A stretch of 64,000 bases of DNA from Tritrichomonas musculus (lineage: Eukaryota; Parabasalia; Tritrichomonadida; Tritrichomonadidae). The notes beneath the pieces are model-generated. The model had not been told where the DNA came from, did no database searches, and saw only the letters and a list, made by a program, of their open reading frames with translations. The translations under genes and the position numbers were made by a program. The stretch lies in NCBI GenBank assembly GCA_039105265.1, contig JAPFFF010000008.1, positions 3,224,001-3,288,000 of the forward strand, in the 5' to 3' direction. How positions within the stretch are numbered: position 1 is the stretch's first letter; each line of letters begins with the position of its first letter. Shown one piece after another: positions 1-11,858 of this stretch.

Positions 1-558
1 GTGTTTAAAAATTTTAACCAGATATGGAGAAAAAGTTAAAGTTTACACTTTTTTCCGAAGTTTACACATATTTCTATACCCTTTAAATTGATATTAATAA
101 AATAAAATTTTCCATTTCCATTATTCACTTGGGTTTATTTATCATAAGATTGACTTGATTCTAATTATAAAAGCATATTATTTATCACCAGAGGAAATTT
201 CTGCTAATAATCGACCAATGCAATATCTTCTTTGAAATGATATCATTTCCAGATCATTTGTAACATTAAAAAAAATCCATCAAATCATATTTCTCAGATT
301 TGATTTTCAAACTTGCACTAGGCTGCTAGGAAATATGCTACAAATTTATAATATCTTTGAAAAATATTGTTGACTTTTATTTTTTTGAAAAATATCTTTT
401 TTGAAATGATAAACTTTTTGAATGATTTATTTACTCTAAAAAGTCAAATCCTGAATTTTTTATGCCAATGAATTATGATTCATTAAAAGAGTCTGAATGA
501 TAATTAGAAAATGATCTTTAATTAAAGATCACAAAGCTTCATCTGATTGAAACCAAAC
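1..558. other. non-coding AT-rich stretch
   Basis: No open frame of note on either strand and no RNA gene seen. Short A and T runs only. It lies downstream of the decayed Sel1 gene and may hold its 3' flank. Confidence 0.5.
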
Positions 559-1800
559 TTAAAATGATTCTATTACAAATGTGAAAAATAAAAGTAGCAT
601 TATTATAATTATTAAAACAATTTGATGGAGCCAAGAAGCTTTGTAAATATAAACTAATGATTCTTTATTGATTTTCTTTTCTCTTAATAACAATTTTCCA
701 TAGAAAAACATTGACTTCTCGTATCCATTCTCTTCTGGTTTTTTAACATAAGAAATTCCTAATTCTTTGTTTTCTTGAATTCCATTTCCATAAAATAACA
801 TCAAGCCATATCTGTACATAGATTTTATATTTCCATTTTCTGCTGACTTTTGAAAATATTCAGCTGCTTTCTTCTTATCTATTTTTAACACATTGAGCTG
901 CTATTTCCTTTATCAGCAGAAGAATAAAAATATTTAATAGCTTCTTTTTCATTACGTTCAATTCCATCACCATTAAATAGCATTTTGCCATAATAAAACA
1001 TGGACATATCATTTCCTTTATCAGCAGATTCTATAAAATATCTTGCAGCTTCTTTTTTGTCCATAAAAACACCATCTCCTTTGTATTACAATTTTCCATA
1101 ATAATACATTGATGCATAGTTTCCATCATCAGCAGCCATTTTAAAATATTTTGCTGCCTCATTCTTATTGATTACATAATTACTTTCATTTAATAATATT
1201 TTACCATATAAAAACATTGATTTCGTTTTACCAAAATCGGCTGATTTTTTAATGAATTTTTTCCCAAATTCTTCATTCTTTTTATAAATCATTAATCCAT
1301 ATTGGTACATTGCATATATATTGTTATAAAAAGTTGCTTGTTTAAAATAAGCAAATGCTTTTTGCAAATTTTTTTTGTAAAACATCTCCATTTAAAAACA
1401 TTAACCCAAGTTGATACATTGATGTAGAGTTTCCTTTTTTTGCTGATCTGGACAAATAATAAAATGCTTCCGATTTATTAGTTTTAATTCCATCTCCTTT
1501 TATCAGCATTTTTCCATATGAAGCCATGGATTTAATGTTCTCAAGACCGGCTCACTTTTTAAAATAAAAAGCAGCTTCTTTTTTGTTAGAATCAACACCA
1601 TCACCATTGTATAACATGATTCCCTTTTTATACATCGAATTCGAATTTCCTTTGACTGCAGATAATGAAAAATAATGAAAAGCGTCAGATTTATTAACTT
1701 CAATCCCATCCCCTTTCATAAGCATTTTAGCATAGAAATACATTGAGTCTATATGTCCAAGATCAGCTGATTTTTTAAAATATTTTGCTGCTTCTTTTAA
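559..1800 (-). pseudogene. decayed Sel1-repeat protein
   Basis: Sel1-like repeats (about 36 residues each, with the recurring G-D-G-[IV]-x-x-[ND]-K-x-E-A and Y-[FY]-x-x-[SA]-A-[DE]-x-G-[NH] pattern) can be read along the whole minus strand here, but in pieces. I see an in-frame TGA at 1552-1554, a frame change near 1385, an in-frame TAA at 1086-1088 and another stop plus frame change near 886. About nine repeats are recognisable. The last piece ends in a hydrophobic segment that would be a C-terminal membrane anchor. Homology stops abruptly at about 1800 and no N-terminal kinase or start is present, so it is also truncated. Sel1 arrays are protein-interaction solenoids; here only a relic remains. 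The Sel1 genes at 36.6 kb and 58.3 kb are its better preserved relatives. Confidence 0.8.
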
Positions 1801-2271
1801 AAATTACCAAAATTGAGAACTGCTTTATGACAATTTGATAAAAGCTTTTTGAGAAAAGATTTGTGACAACTCTCAAATTTTCATAATTATTACCTATTGA
1901 TCTGGATTGGAGAACGTTAAATTAACAAATAACCAAGTTAAATAAAAAAAATGAATGTAGAAAGCAATTCAAAAGAAAAAATTTTCTTTTGGGCTTAAAC
2001 TCATTATGGTCTTACAACATATTAACCACACTAATATTAATGACATATGCAAAAATTGTTCTTCTTTTCTATTTTTTTATTTCACTTGACTTATTTTAAA
2101 ATTTTGACTAAGTTATAATTTTGTATTTAAAAATTGGCAAAAATTCAAAAGAGATCGCTGATTTAGGTTTAGCAATTTACTTATTTTTTATTTTTAAAGA
2201 AAACTTTAGTAAAGGTATTAATAAACTGGTATAATCGTTAGTTCTTACAATACGATTTCTGCAGTTTTTTT
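1801..2271. other. non-coding AT-rich stretch
   Basis: No coding frame that I can support. It separates the truncated Sel1 relic from the last ankyrin module of gene A. A short minus-strand run near 1870-1900 vaguely resembles trichomonad kinase/ankyrin N-terminal text but is too short to call. Confidence 0.4.
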
Positions 2272-5200
2272 TTATACAATATTACACCAGCCTGATTGAT
2301 AAGAATTTATCAATTGGATTATATTCTCATCTGTTGCATAATCAATTGGTCTTTTCCAAAAGAAATTAAACGAAAAAATCGTTCAAGTAAAAACATCAAA
2401 CTAGATTTAATTCATTAAAAAATTTCATCTTTAGCATTGATATTTATTTTATTATTTTGTAATAAAAGCTTAATGATATCTATGTTTTTTTTCTTCACCG
2501 CAATATAAAAAACAGATTTTTCATTCATAATGCCTAAAAAAAAATTTTATTTAAGATAATATATTAATGTTATTTATTTATCTTATTTAGAATTTCATGA
2601 TAAGCTTTGAAATTATAATTTTATTAATAACTATAACTTTGAAATTTTATTAAAATATAATAATTTGAAATCCAATGAACATTTTTTTTAATAATTGTAT
2701 GAAATTAATTATCTAGAATTGTATTTAAAATTTCAACTTTTTTGAAAATTCTATTACAATTTTTGTTACAAAATGTAATTAAAAGCATTATAATAAAATT
2801 TTATTTAAAATTAATTGTTTTATAATATAAGGAATATTAGCTTTAATTCTATTACAATTTAATAGTAATTTAACAATTTCTAAATAACTTTCTTCAACAG
2901 CTTTATATAATGCTGTTTTATGAAAAAATAATTACTAGTTAAATTTCATTCAAATATTTGAATTTCTATTTCATTTCAAAGTTTAAATTCAAATTTGATC
3001 TATTGGTTTTCCATTATAAAAATATAATATTTAAAATTCTATATAAATATTTTACTTGAAATGCCATTTAAATTTAACATTTTGAATTGTATAAAATACA
3101 CTTTATTTTAACATGTATTATATTTAATTATATTAATGTAATGTTATTTAAAAATTTAATTTTAAATGATATATAAATCAATAATTCGAAATTTTATCAA
3201 AATATTTTAATTATTAATCATATTAATTAAATCAATTTTTGAAATGAAATTAAATAATACTAATATTCAATTTGATTAAATCATATAAAATGAAAATATA
3301 TGGGATATTTACATCAATTTTACTATGATTTAATAAAACTGAAACAACCTCTGCATCACCATTTTCAACAGCGATGTAAAATGAAGTTTTGTTAAATATA
3401 AACATATTAGGAAATTTTATTAAATATATATTATTGTCAAATGATATTTTAATATTTGATTTGAAATATAATTGAAATATCAAATTAAAAAACTTCATTA
3501 GAACAATTTCAATTTTAATTTTATTAAAAAAAATTATTTAAACTTTATTTTAATTGTTAAATATAAAAGAGGTGCGGACACCTACTTTAAATTTTTAACG
3601 TTTATAAAAATATGTATATCTTTTTATGTATTAATAATTACTAAATAACATTTTGATATTATATTCTAGTGCACTTATTTTATATATTTATTATTTAAAT
3701 GTTTTAAAATATCAATTATATAAGTTATAATAACACAAACAAGTATCCTATGAAAATAACCCAATCCAGCCACCTGATGGATGGATTGAAATTATAATGA
3801 TTAATTATTATATATATTGGAAATTAATGATTAATTATGCATTTTGTTATTTTATAACTATTTCATATTTTGTTAAAAAGTTCATTTTAATGAGTTTTTA
3901 TATATTTTTTTGAAATATCTAAATAAATAAAGAATTTATTTAGATTATAATTACATTTAGATATATTACATTTAATTTAATAAAGATATGCTAAATTTAG
4001 TTTAATTTGATTCAGGGGGCTGAGCTGCAAATATCAATTTTAAAATCATAAATATTAATAACGATTTTTTTTCAATAAAAAATTTTTATAAAAATATTAA
4101 GCAAATATCTTTTTATATTTATATGTATATCATAGATTATATAACTTTTAATAATATTATATTATACTATAAAAATATTTAAAATAAATATAAACAATTA
4201 ATAAACTTTATATAACTGTATATTCTAAATATTGAACAATTTTAATTTCAAAGCGTTTCTCATAAAATGTTAATTTGAGAGAAATGAAATAAATAATTTT
4301 CTTTATATATTTTGAAGTTTAATTAAAATTTAAATCAAATGTAGAAAGTTTTTTTCATTAATTTTTTTTTTCATAAATTTTGAATAAAAAAAACTTCGAG
4401 AATAAAATTGAGAATATAGTAAATAATAATTGAGAGTCGTTACACTTAAATTCATATCTCAATATGTAATTTATTATTTTATTATATTATAATAATTATA
4501 TGATATATATAAAATATAAAACAATTATATATTAATAATATAATTTTAAAATACTTTTTTTTATTAAATTTGGCCCATTTTCATTTTCTCAATTTTTTTT
4601 TGGGTCAATTTAAGTGGAAACTATATCATACATTAATAATTGAATAATAACAAACGAGACACTTTTTTTTAAATAGTATAAAAATGATTTTTATCATGTT
4701 TTTATTACTTTTTTTCTTCTAAATAATAGATTTTTCTCTTAATTACATAATTTCTATAGTTTACATATTTTTATATTTTTTTCAGTGGTTTATATTTTTC
4801 TACCTCAGAAAAAAAATCATATATCACCACAAGTCGGCCCCGTGGACGAAAATAAAAAAAAATTATATCATTATAATGCTCATAAAAATTAATTAATATA
4901 TACGAATTTTGGTGCGAATCTAAATCACTTCACCCTGTCCGCACCTCTAATATAAATCATGTTGTTATATTAATAATAAGAAAAATGAAATAAGCAAGCA
5001 TTTTGTTTGGAAATATTACATTAATTTTAATCATATAAAATAAATGCAATAATCATTGAAATCTATGTTTTTATTCTGTAATAAAAGGTTAATAATGTCT
5101 ATATTTCCTTTTTCACAAGCTAAATGAAATGAATTTTTTTGAATATATTATATATAAAAACTTTATTCAAAAAATATACAAAAACATTGTCAAAACATTG

Positions 5201-5936
5201 AAAACAAATGTGGTTAAATGCATTTAATTGACAATTTCATTTAAAAATAATTAATGAATGTAATAAAATCTTTTGTTTAAATTGTATAAAAAAATGATTT
5301 TTTTTTTTAATTTCACACTTATTAAAATATTTAATATTTTACATCATAAAACAATTTATATATTTAAAATGTAATTAAATTTGGTTAGTATAAATTATAT
5401 TAATTTTTTTGTATTTGAAAATGTTATAAATATTTATATCAAGATTTTTATAATTCAAAACAAGTTGAACTAATTCAGTATTTCTTTTTTCAATTGCAAC
5501 ATGCAAAATAGTTTTATAAACTTTTGTAAAAATTTCATTTAAATATAACACATTCAAACTTCATTTAAATATATAATCTGAAATGTAATAAAACAGATAT
5601 AAATTTTAAATTATATTTGAATATTTGATTTGAAATTGTATTGAATTCTATTGGAGGAATCGTATCAAAAAATGAAATAAAATTTCATTAAAATAAAAAA
5701 TCATAATTTCATACAAATTTTTTATGCAATAAACATCATTAAAATGATTTAAATAAAACATAATTGAAATATAACAGTTTAAAATGCAATTCAAATCATA
5801 TGAATTCAATTCTATTAAAAAAATTATACTTTTTTAAAATGTTTAAAAAATTAATGTCAGGATTACCATGTTTGAATAAAAGGTTTGCAATCTCATAATT
5901 TTCTTTTTCAAAAGCTACCAAAAATAAAATTTTATA
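2272..5936 (-). CDS. single-ankyrin coding modules of gene A (candidate exons 2-8)
   Basis: Downstream of the N-terminal ORF at 6266-7354, seven islands on the same strand each encode about one ankyrin unit: about 5850-5936, 5432-5518, 5055-5142, 3307-3394, 2836-2922, 2436-2525 and a terminal half-repeat (about 2272-2358) ending at a TAA at 2272-2274. Each begins near the K-T-x-L/F-x-x-A part of the repeat and ends just after D-[IVL]-N; all are open through the repeat. The spacers between them (about 80-1900 bases) are AT-rich with stops in all frames. An ATRAAATT-like motif lies about 22-31 bases before the codon at the Pro position of each module. One spacer holds a DNA transposon. Most likely exons of gene A or remnants of it; canonical GT-AG borders and the known trichomonad ACTAACACACAG 3' motif are not visible, so the splicing reading is inference. 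Confidence 0.55.
3560..3567. repeat. target-site duplication, left copy
   Basis: AATATAAA, repeated exactly at 4949-4956 on the other side of the transposon. Confidence 0.85.
3568..4948. mobile_element. hAT-like non-autonomous DNA transposon (MITE)
   Basis: The element has perfect 13-base terminal inverted repeats, AGAGGTGCGGACA at 3568-3580 and its reverse complement at 4936-4948. It is flanked by a perfect 8-base target duplication AATATAAA at 3560-3567 and 4949-4956. An 8-base duplication and a terminus close to the hAT style (CAGAGGTG...) point to the hAT superfamily; P or Merlin elements also make 8-base duplications. The 1381-base body is AT-rich and has no open frame, so it would need a transposase supplied elsewhere. 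It sits between two ankyrin modules of gene A. Perfect duplication and repeats suggest a fairly recent insertion. Confidence 0.85.
4949..4956. repeat. target-site duplication, right copy
   Basis: AATATAAA, the exact copy of 3560-3567. Confidence 0.85.
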
Positions 5937-6265
5937 AACTATAAATTTGAAATTTCATAAATATTCAAAATCAAAACATCATAAATAATATATTTGTTTT
6001 TTAATTATATTTAAAATAAAAATTTCGAATTAGATTAAAAAAATACAACTATAGAATTGTATTAAAATGAAAAGTTATGAATGCCAATTCCATTTAAAAA
6101 TTTGATATTAAATTTGATTAATATTATATATATTTTTAAACTATATTAAAAAAAATTAATATGAAACTTCATTTAAAATATTCTATTTAATTTTATGAAA
6201 AATATTATTATAAGAATTTCATTAAAATATATTTTTCAAATCTTATAATAATATAAAAATTGTAA

Positions 6266-7354
6266 TCAAATTAAAAAAGAATATAAGTTTGTTAAAATTT
6301 TTTTCATATTAATATCAATATCATTGTTTTCAAGAATTTTGTCAACAAAAATTACCCAATCATATTTGCATAATTCAAATAATATAGATTCATTGATAAA
6401 CGTTTCCTCAATAAAAGCCATATTATAATATTTTAAACTTTGTTTGAATATTTTCTCATTTATATCTTGAATGAAATTATCAATAAAATATTTTGCAAAA
6501 TCATTATGATGACACATGATTGATTCCATTAAACATTTTTCATATGAAATTTTAATTTCATTATTTTCTTCAATCATATGAAAAAGTTCTGGATTTAAGC
6601 CATGAATTGCATAAAAACACAAAGAATCCGTCATTTGAACTTGATTCATAATTAAAAATTTATAAATTTGAATGGATCCATAAAATGCTGAATATTCAAT
6701 AAATGTTGGTTTTTTATCACTTAAAAAAGAATTTGTTTCAAAAATTGAATTATTTATTTGAGAATTGAGTGAATAATTATTTTGGTTAATATATTTAATG
6801 AATTGAACAACATCATCATTTCGAATTAATTGGCAAATATAATTTTCATTTTCACCGATTGATCTAAGATTTTCATATTGTGTTTCATAATCTTCTGGAA
6901 GTTCTTCTTTTATTTTATTAATTATTTTATCGTTATTAATAAATGTTTTTATTTCTTGAAAAAAATAATGTGGATACTTTTTTAAATAATATTCATTTTC
7001 AATCATTTTCAAAGAAATTGATTTTGTAATTGTTATGATTTTCTCTTCAATAAGAAATAGTAGAATGCGTTTATTATCTTTGAAAATATTGAATATTTCA
7101 TCATTGCTAAAAAAATTAATAATATCATTTTTTAAAATTACTAAAATTTGGAATATTTTTTGGAAAAAATTATGATTTCTATAATGATTATTTGATATAT
7201 TAAATAAAATATGAAGAAATGCTCTTAGTTCTTGACGATTTTCATAAATTTTTTGGTCTACTAAATTTCCTATTAATTTTTCATTGTCACTATCAATGAA
7301 TTCCAAAAAATCATTTTGAACATCTTTCAATCTACTTAAGGGTCCTTGTATCAT
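6266..7354 (-). CDS. ankyrin protein, DUF3447-annotated family, N-terminal part of gene A
   Basis: A 362-residue open frame starting at a good ATG (7354-7352). Residues about 10-130 form the helical N-terminal region shared with the ORFs at 43.6 kb, 57.9 kb and 52.8 kb (pattern N-x-x-R/H-x-x-x-F-x-x-K-I in the first third and K-R-I-L-L-F-L-[IM]-E near residue 100). Residues about 200-290 carry the family hallmark E-[YF]-[SA]-A-F-[YFC]-G-S-I-Q-I-[YF]-K and a degenerate ankyrin run. The frame ends a few residues after a D-I-D-I-N ankyrin end, exactly where single-repeat modules take over downstream. Ankyrin proteins bind other proteins; the target is unknown. It is either exon 1 of a multi-exon gene or the intact part of a decaying one. 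Confidence 0.75.
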   Translation of the reverse strand: MIQGPLSRLKDVQNDFLEFIDSDNEKLIGNLVDQKIYENRQELRAFLHILFNISNNHYRNHNFFQKIFQILVILKNDIINFFSNDEIFNIFKDNKRILLFLIEEKIITITKSISLKMIENEYYLKKYPHYFFQEIKTFINNDKIINKIKEELPEDYETQYENLRSIGENENYICQLIRNDDVVQFIKYINQNNYSLNSQINNSIFETNSFLSDKKPTFIEYSAFYGSIQIYKFLIMNQVQMTDSLCFYAIHGLNPELFHMIEENNEIKISYEKCLMESIMCHHNDFAKYFIDNFIQDINEKIFKQSLKYYNMAFIEETFINESILFELCKYDWVIFVDKILENNDIDINMKKILTNLYSFLI

Positions 7355-8307
7355 TACTTCTTAAGACAAAAGAATAAATGGAAAAAATGGAAAAAAAAAA
7401 AAAAAAAAAAATACAAATTTATCGTTTTTAATTGAATAATTTATAAATCTCATTTGAATACTCTATAGAAAAATTTGAATAAAAATTTTTATTCAAAGAA
7501 GAATTTCCATTAAAATTTAAGGGGGTTCTATCAGTTTTTGTTTTTTGAATATCTTAACTAATACTCAATTTATAAAATTAAAAATAAAAATACATAATTA
7601 TACAACGGCATAATAAATCAAAAATTGTATAATAAATAATCAAACTAAAGAATTCATGAAGAATTTTTAACCTTTCTATTCAAATATCGAAATGAAATTG
7701 TTCCAAAAAATCAAAGAAGAAGAAGAAAAAAAAAAACGAAATTTATGTTCAATAAATACAATATGGAATGAGAAATTAGTCAACTCATCATAAATAATTA
7801 ATAAAGAGAAATAATTTTAAATATTATTTTATTGATCAAGTAATGAAAAATTCTTTTCTCTTTTTTCAGCATGGTATATAGTTTTATTAAATATTATACA
7901 AATGCAATGGTTTCAACTTGCGTATAGATTGAAATAATATTTTCATTACCCCAAAATATTTTGAGTGAAAAATATGGAAAAAAACTAGCAAATAATCTAT
8001 TAACTTTGACAAAAAACTTAGACTTTGGCGGAGCCTGATTTTTGATTTAGGTCTTTAAAAAAAAATTTAAAATTATTATTTTTCCATTTTGAATTAAAAT
8101 GTAAATTTGGTTCCCTAGATCGCGAGATCGATTAGATTGAAACGCTATTTGCTAAAAAAAGATTTTTTGAAAACTTGTATTTGAAGAGTTATAAACGCCT
8201 GAAAAGGAGCTTTTTTGGTGGGAAAACGAAAAAAAATTAAAATAAAACTCAGAAATCCCCACAATTTTTGATAGAACGATCATTTTTTTGAGTGGCATCA
8301 TACCGCC
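7355..8307. other. non-coding AT-rich stretch
   Basis: Upstream region of gene A. I see no coding frame. A poly-A run lies at about 7392-7411. A less AT-rich patch near 8110-8300 includes a small palindromic region around CGATCTCGCGATC; no function can be assigned. Confidence 0.4.
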
Positions 8308-8638
8308 TTAAACTTTGAATATTTTTTTAATAATATCATTACTACCATATCTTGCTGAATAAACAAGAAGAGTTTCATCATTTTGAAAACGAATATTAAC
8401 GTCTTTGTCAATTAATGGTAATAAAACTTTGAATATTTCTACATTATTTTTGGCTGCAGCAGTGAATACTGATGCTGTAATTTGCGATATATTTGGATCA
8501 AATGATTGATGATGAATAATCATTTCAGCCTTTTCATTCTCATGCGCATTTATTGCTTTTATCAATGTGCTCTCTAATGGAGCTGTTTTCGTTATACTAA
8601 TAAGTCCAATTCTTCTTGTTACAGTTAAGTAACAAAAC
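8308..8638 (-). pseudogene. ankyrin-repeat fragment
   Basis: An open minus-strand frame of about 110 residues without an ATG. Two to three ankyrin units are visible (A-P-L-E-S-T-L-I-K-A-I-N-A; F-T-A-A-A-K-N-N-V-E-I-F-K-V-L-L; L-L-V-Y-S-A-R-Y-G-S-N-D-I-I). It opens right after a TTTTAG and ends with TAA. No partner module continues it downstream. It may belong with the P-loop relic just upstream. Treated as a fragment; an internal exon is the alternative. Confidence 0.55.
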
Positions 8639-8849
8639 TAAAAACGTATTTTTAATTGAAAATTCCACTTTTCTGAGAATATTACCAAATATTCATTAAA
8701 TTTTTTTCTGAATTTTTTTGAGAATAAAAAAATGGGAAATCTAACTCTTTGAAAGTTTCTTTTCAATTTTTATTGTTTGTTTTATCTTTTTTTTTTTTTT
8801 TTTTTTTATCAAAAAGTCCGATTTTCCATTTTTTGAATCATTTTCCATT

Positions 8850-9130
8850 TTTGTTACTGTACTGTATGTGCAATTGACCATAAGTGTAGGTGCTTTTAAT
8901 AGAGATGATTTGCCAGAGTAAGTGTTACCAATTAAATATTATAGAAAAAAAGTTTTTTATTGATTGATTTTCAAATTTGAAACTTTTTTTAAATTTTTTA
9001 GTTCGACTTCTTTAGTTATTTTGCTAAGGATATTTTTAGCGGCATAAATTTTATTTGCTTTGGCGTTTTTAACTCTTTTATTTACATATTCTATCACAAT
9101 AGTATTTAAATCTATACAAGATTTGTTATT
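8850..9130 (-). pseudogene. P-loop GTPase-like fragments
   Basis: Two short minus-strand pieces. One (about 8957-9130) encodes a Lys-rich helical segment ending in TAA. The next (about 8850-8940) encodes L-I-G-N-T-Y-S-G-K-S-S-L-L, matching the GxxxxGK[ST] Walker A loop of small GTPases. They are in different frames and neither has a start. Together with the ankyrin fragment at 8.3-8.6 kb they may be remains of one GTPase-ankyrin gene. Homopolymer T/A tracts interrupt the region (about 8790-8807). Confidence 0.35.
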
Positions 9131-9144
9131 GGTTTAAATCCTAA

Positions 9145-10041
9145 TCATTTTCCTTTATTATCAACAACTTCATTAACATCATTAATACTGTCATTCATTA
9201 TGTTTTCATCTTCAGCAACTTGATCTTCATCTTGCGAATAAATTTTGTTATTTCTTATATTCATTTTATTTTCCAATTCTTTGACTTTCTCCTCAACATG
9301 CTCACCAGACCAGCGAAATCCAGACACTCTTGGTTTTGTCGGCAAGAAGAACAAAAATCCATCAAAAAATTCATTGAAATTTCTGCATTTGTCCTGTGCA
9401 TATTTTCTTTCATATCTAACAAAAAGCTTTTCAAGCGTTGTATAATTATGAATAATTTTCGGACAATAAGAAAGACTAAAGTAAAGAAAATAAATCGCTA
9501 GAGGAAGTGGAATTATGCAAAAGTAAGTTTTATGCTGAATGAAAAGTTCAATACTTAATAAAATACATAAAATTGCACCATAAATAGGCATAAGTATAAA
9601 TCCTTTGAAATTGTATAAGGCAACACAATTTCCAATTATTGGGCAATGATGATCAAATCGAAAATAACATTGATCACAAGTTGAACAATGGTGAGCACGT
9701 TCGGGCTTTGGTAAATGACAAACTTTACAAACCGGCAATAAAGAAAGTTCTGGAGGTATTCTTTGATTTTGAATATCATTCAATACGCCTAATTTTTGGT
9801 AATATCGTTCTGTTGATCCTGGATCTGACCAACAGGTTACCCAATAGCACCATAAAAAAATAATACTGAAAAGAATAAAAAGTCCAATAAAAACCCAATC
9901 TTGAATGATTTTTTTTCGAATTTTGGCTTTGCGAAGACAAGTTGATGAATCCCACAAATATACACCAGATAAAACGCCCCATGCTGATAAAATTAAAACC
10001 CTAGGTAATATATCTATAAAAGTTAACTTGCTTCTTCCCAT
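9145..10041 (-). CDS. DHHC-type protein S-palmitoyltransferase
   Basis: About 298 residues from the ATG at 10041-10039 (first residues M-G-R-S-K-L-T-F). A longer open frame reaches 10251, but that part is low-complexity Asn/Ile text translated from an ATT repeat and is unlikely to be coding. Two N-terminal membrane spans are followed by the cysteine-rich DHHC domain (C-x2-C ... H-H-C-S-x-C ... D-H-H-C-P-I-I-G-N-C, about residues 100-145) with the catalytic Cys intact, then two more spans, the usual four-span topology. The C-terminal tail is acidic and Asn-rich. Such enzymes attach palmitate to cysteines of membrane-associated proteins, typically in Golgi or plasma membrane. Two proteins in this window (35.0 and 48.5 kb) end in cysteine-rich juxtamembrane tails of the sort such enzymes modify. 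Confidence 0.93.
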   Translation of the reverse strand: MGRSKLTFIDILPRVLILSAWGVLSGVYLWDSSTCLRKAKIRKKIIQDWVFIGLFILFSIIFLWCYWVTCWSDPGSTERYYQKLGVLNDIQNQRIPPELSLLPVCKVCHLPKPERAHHCSTCDQCYFRFDHHCPIIGNCVALYNFKGFILMPIYGAILCILLSIELFIQHKTYFCIIPLPLAIYFLYFSLSYCPKIIHNYTTLEKLFVRYERKYAQDKCRNFNEFFDGFLFFLPTKPRVSGFRWSGEHVEEKVKELENKMNIRNNKIYSQDEDQVAEDENIMNDSINDVNEVVDNKGK

Positions 10042-11858
10042 TCTTATAAAAAAAAAAAAAATATATATAAACCATTCAAAATGTGAGAAATGTGAAAAAA
10101 ACCTTATTTTATTATTATTATTATTATTATTATTAATTAGTATTTTTATTAATAATAAAAAATAATTTTTAATATCAAATTGATCTTTCAGATTGATATT
10201 GGAATATATATATTTTAAAATTTTTCTGAAAAATTTGATAGTTATATTCAAAAAAATGATTTATGATTCGAAAAGTATGAATACAATTTTTATGAAATAA
10301 TAATAACGTAATTATATTATGTTGATGAATAAGCTTAGAAAAATCAAAAAAATGATTAATTCCAAAAGTTTAATATACATTTTTAGATTGTATTTGTTCA
10401 TTTTTTTAATTAAATAGTAGAAATTTTTTCCAAAATATTTATTAAATACTAAGATATATTTAAAGTATTAGAATATTTATATTACGAAATTTCTGAGAAG
10501 ATAAACCGATTTTTCAAACATATATGTAACAATTCGCTAGTTTCGACCCTTCTTTATGATTCTAATTTCTGATTTTAAAATATATAAAAATAAATAATAG
10601 AATGTATTGATGCTTAATTTGAGAATCAATTATAGTCAAAAATTTATCAAAATGTTAAATTGAAATTTATGATATCAATAGCTGAGAAAAAAAAAAAAAA
10701 AAAAAACTTGATCTCTGAAATCGATCTCGAGAATCAGTGTATTTTTATGACGAAGAAAGCTCAAGCACCTTCTTTGTAGTCAATAACATTTGATATGTTA
10801 ATGCTCTTGTCAAGGGATACCTATAATGTTTATTTAATTGACATAGACACTAACAAACTTATTTGATAAAAATAATAATTAAAATTCAATGTATAACATA
10901 ATTGATACATCTCTAACTATCATCATTTAAAAGTTTTGTTTTCTATCATTTTTTACGATTAAGTCAATCGGCTGATTCATTTAATAATCATCATTAAAAA
11001 TCATCTCTGATGGTTTCAATTAACGAATTTCGTTGATGATTGATTCATAAATGATATTATCAAAAAATATTCATTAAAGATTAAACAAAAATAAAAGAAA
11101 ATCATTATTATTTACTTATTTTTGATTATGTTTAGCTAAGTTTAATTATAATTGAAAAAATGATTGAAAACGTCAAACTATTTGTCAATGAACTTCATCT
11201 ATTAATAGTTGTCATCATTGAAGTGTTAGTTATTTGTTTCCTTTACTGGTATTTGTACTGTAAAGATAGACCATTAATGGGCAAAGTTAGTTGTGGTGGA
11301 TGTATAATGTTGCTAATGATGTTAAGTTCAATTTAATTTGTAAATAAATTGTATGGTATCCAATACAACATTTAGCAGATTTAAATTTCAGACCTTTACC
11401 CGTAGTGACCACTTGTGGAATCAATATGCTTATTGAATATTTTGAAAAAAAAAGATTTTAGTGAGAACCATATAGCGCTTCATAATTATTTCATGGAAAA
11501 TAGAATTTATGATATTAAAAGTGATCCATTGAAACAATTATTTCCAAATCGATTCGATAGAAGTTAACCAACATTATTCAAACAGTATAGAGCAGAAGCT
11601 GAAGTTACTGTAGAAAATTCGGGTGTTTAAATTTCAAACATGAATATATTGTGCAATTTTGTTGACAGCGAAAGTTTGGGTTTAGTTTAGTGAAAAAGTC
11701 TTTTCATCAACCATTTTTACCAACTTGTTCTCTAGTTTTAAATTTGATTTCTTAATATAATATTTTACTGCATTTATGAAGTCTATATTCATATATAATT
11801 CATTAAATAATTTATTTTATAATTTTGATATTTGCTCATATATTGAGAAATTTTATTA
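10042..11858. other. intergenic, mostly non-coding
   Basis: Contains an ATT/AAT microsatellite at about 10108-10135, poly-A runs near 10688-10706, and a weak gene relic on the plus strand at 11160-11640 (separate entry). Nothing else supportable. Confidence 0.45.
11160..11640 (+). pseudogene. possible relic of a small membrane protein
   Basis: An ATG at 11160 opens a 58-residue frame with a strongly hydrophobic middle (L-L-I-V-V-I-I-E-V-L-V-I-C-F-L-Y-W) and a TAA at 11334-11336. About 120 bases on, another frame gives about 35 plausible coding residues (E-N-H-I-A-L-H-N-Y-F-M-E-N to a TAA near 11566), and a third piece follows. Base composition is less AT-rich than the surroundings. I do not recognise the family. 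It could be a broken gene or chance. Confidence 0.25.

Noticed and set aside
10042-10251. N-terminal extension of the DHHC protein
   Set aside because: Translates to low-complexity Asn/Ile text from an ATT microsatellite and poly-T; the ATG at 10041 gives the normal family start.
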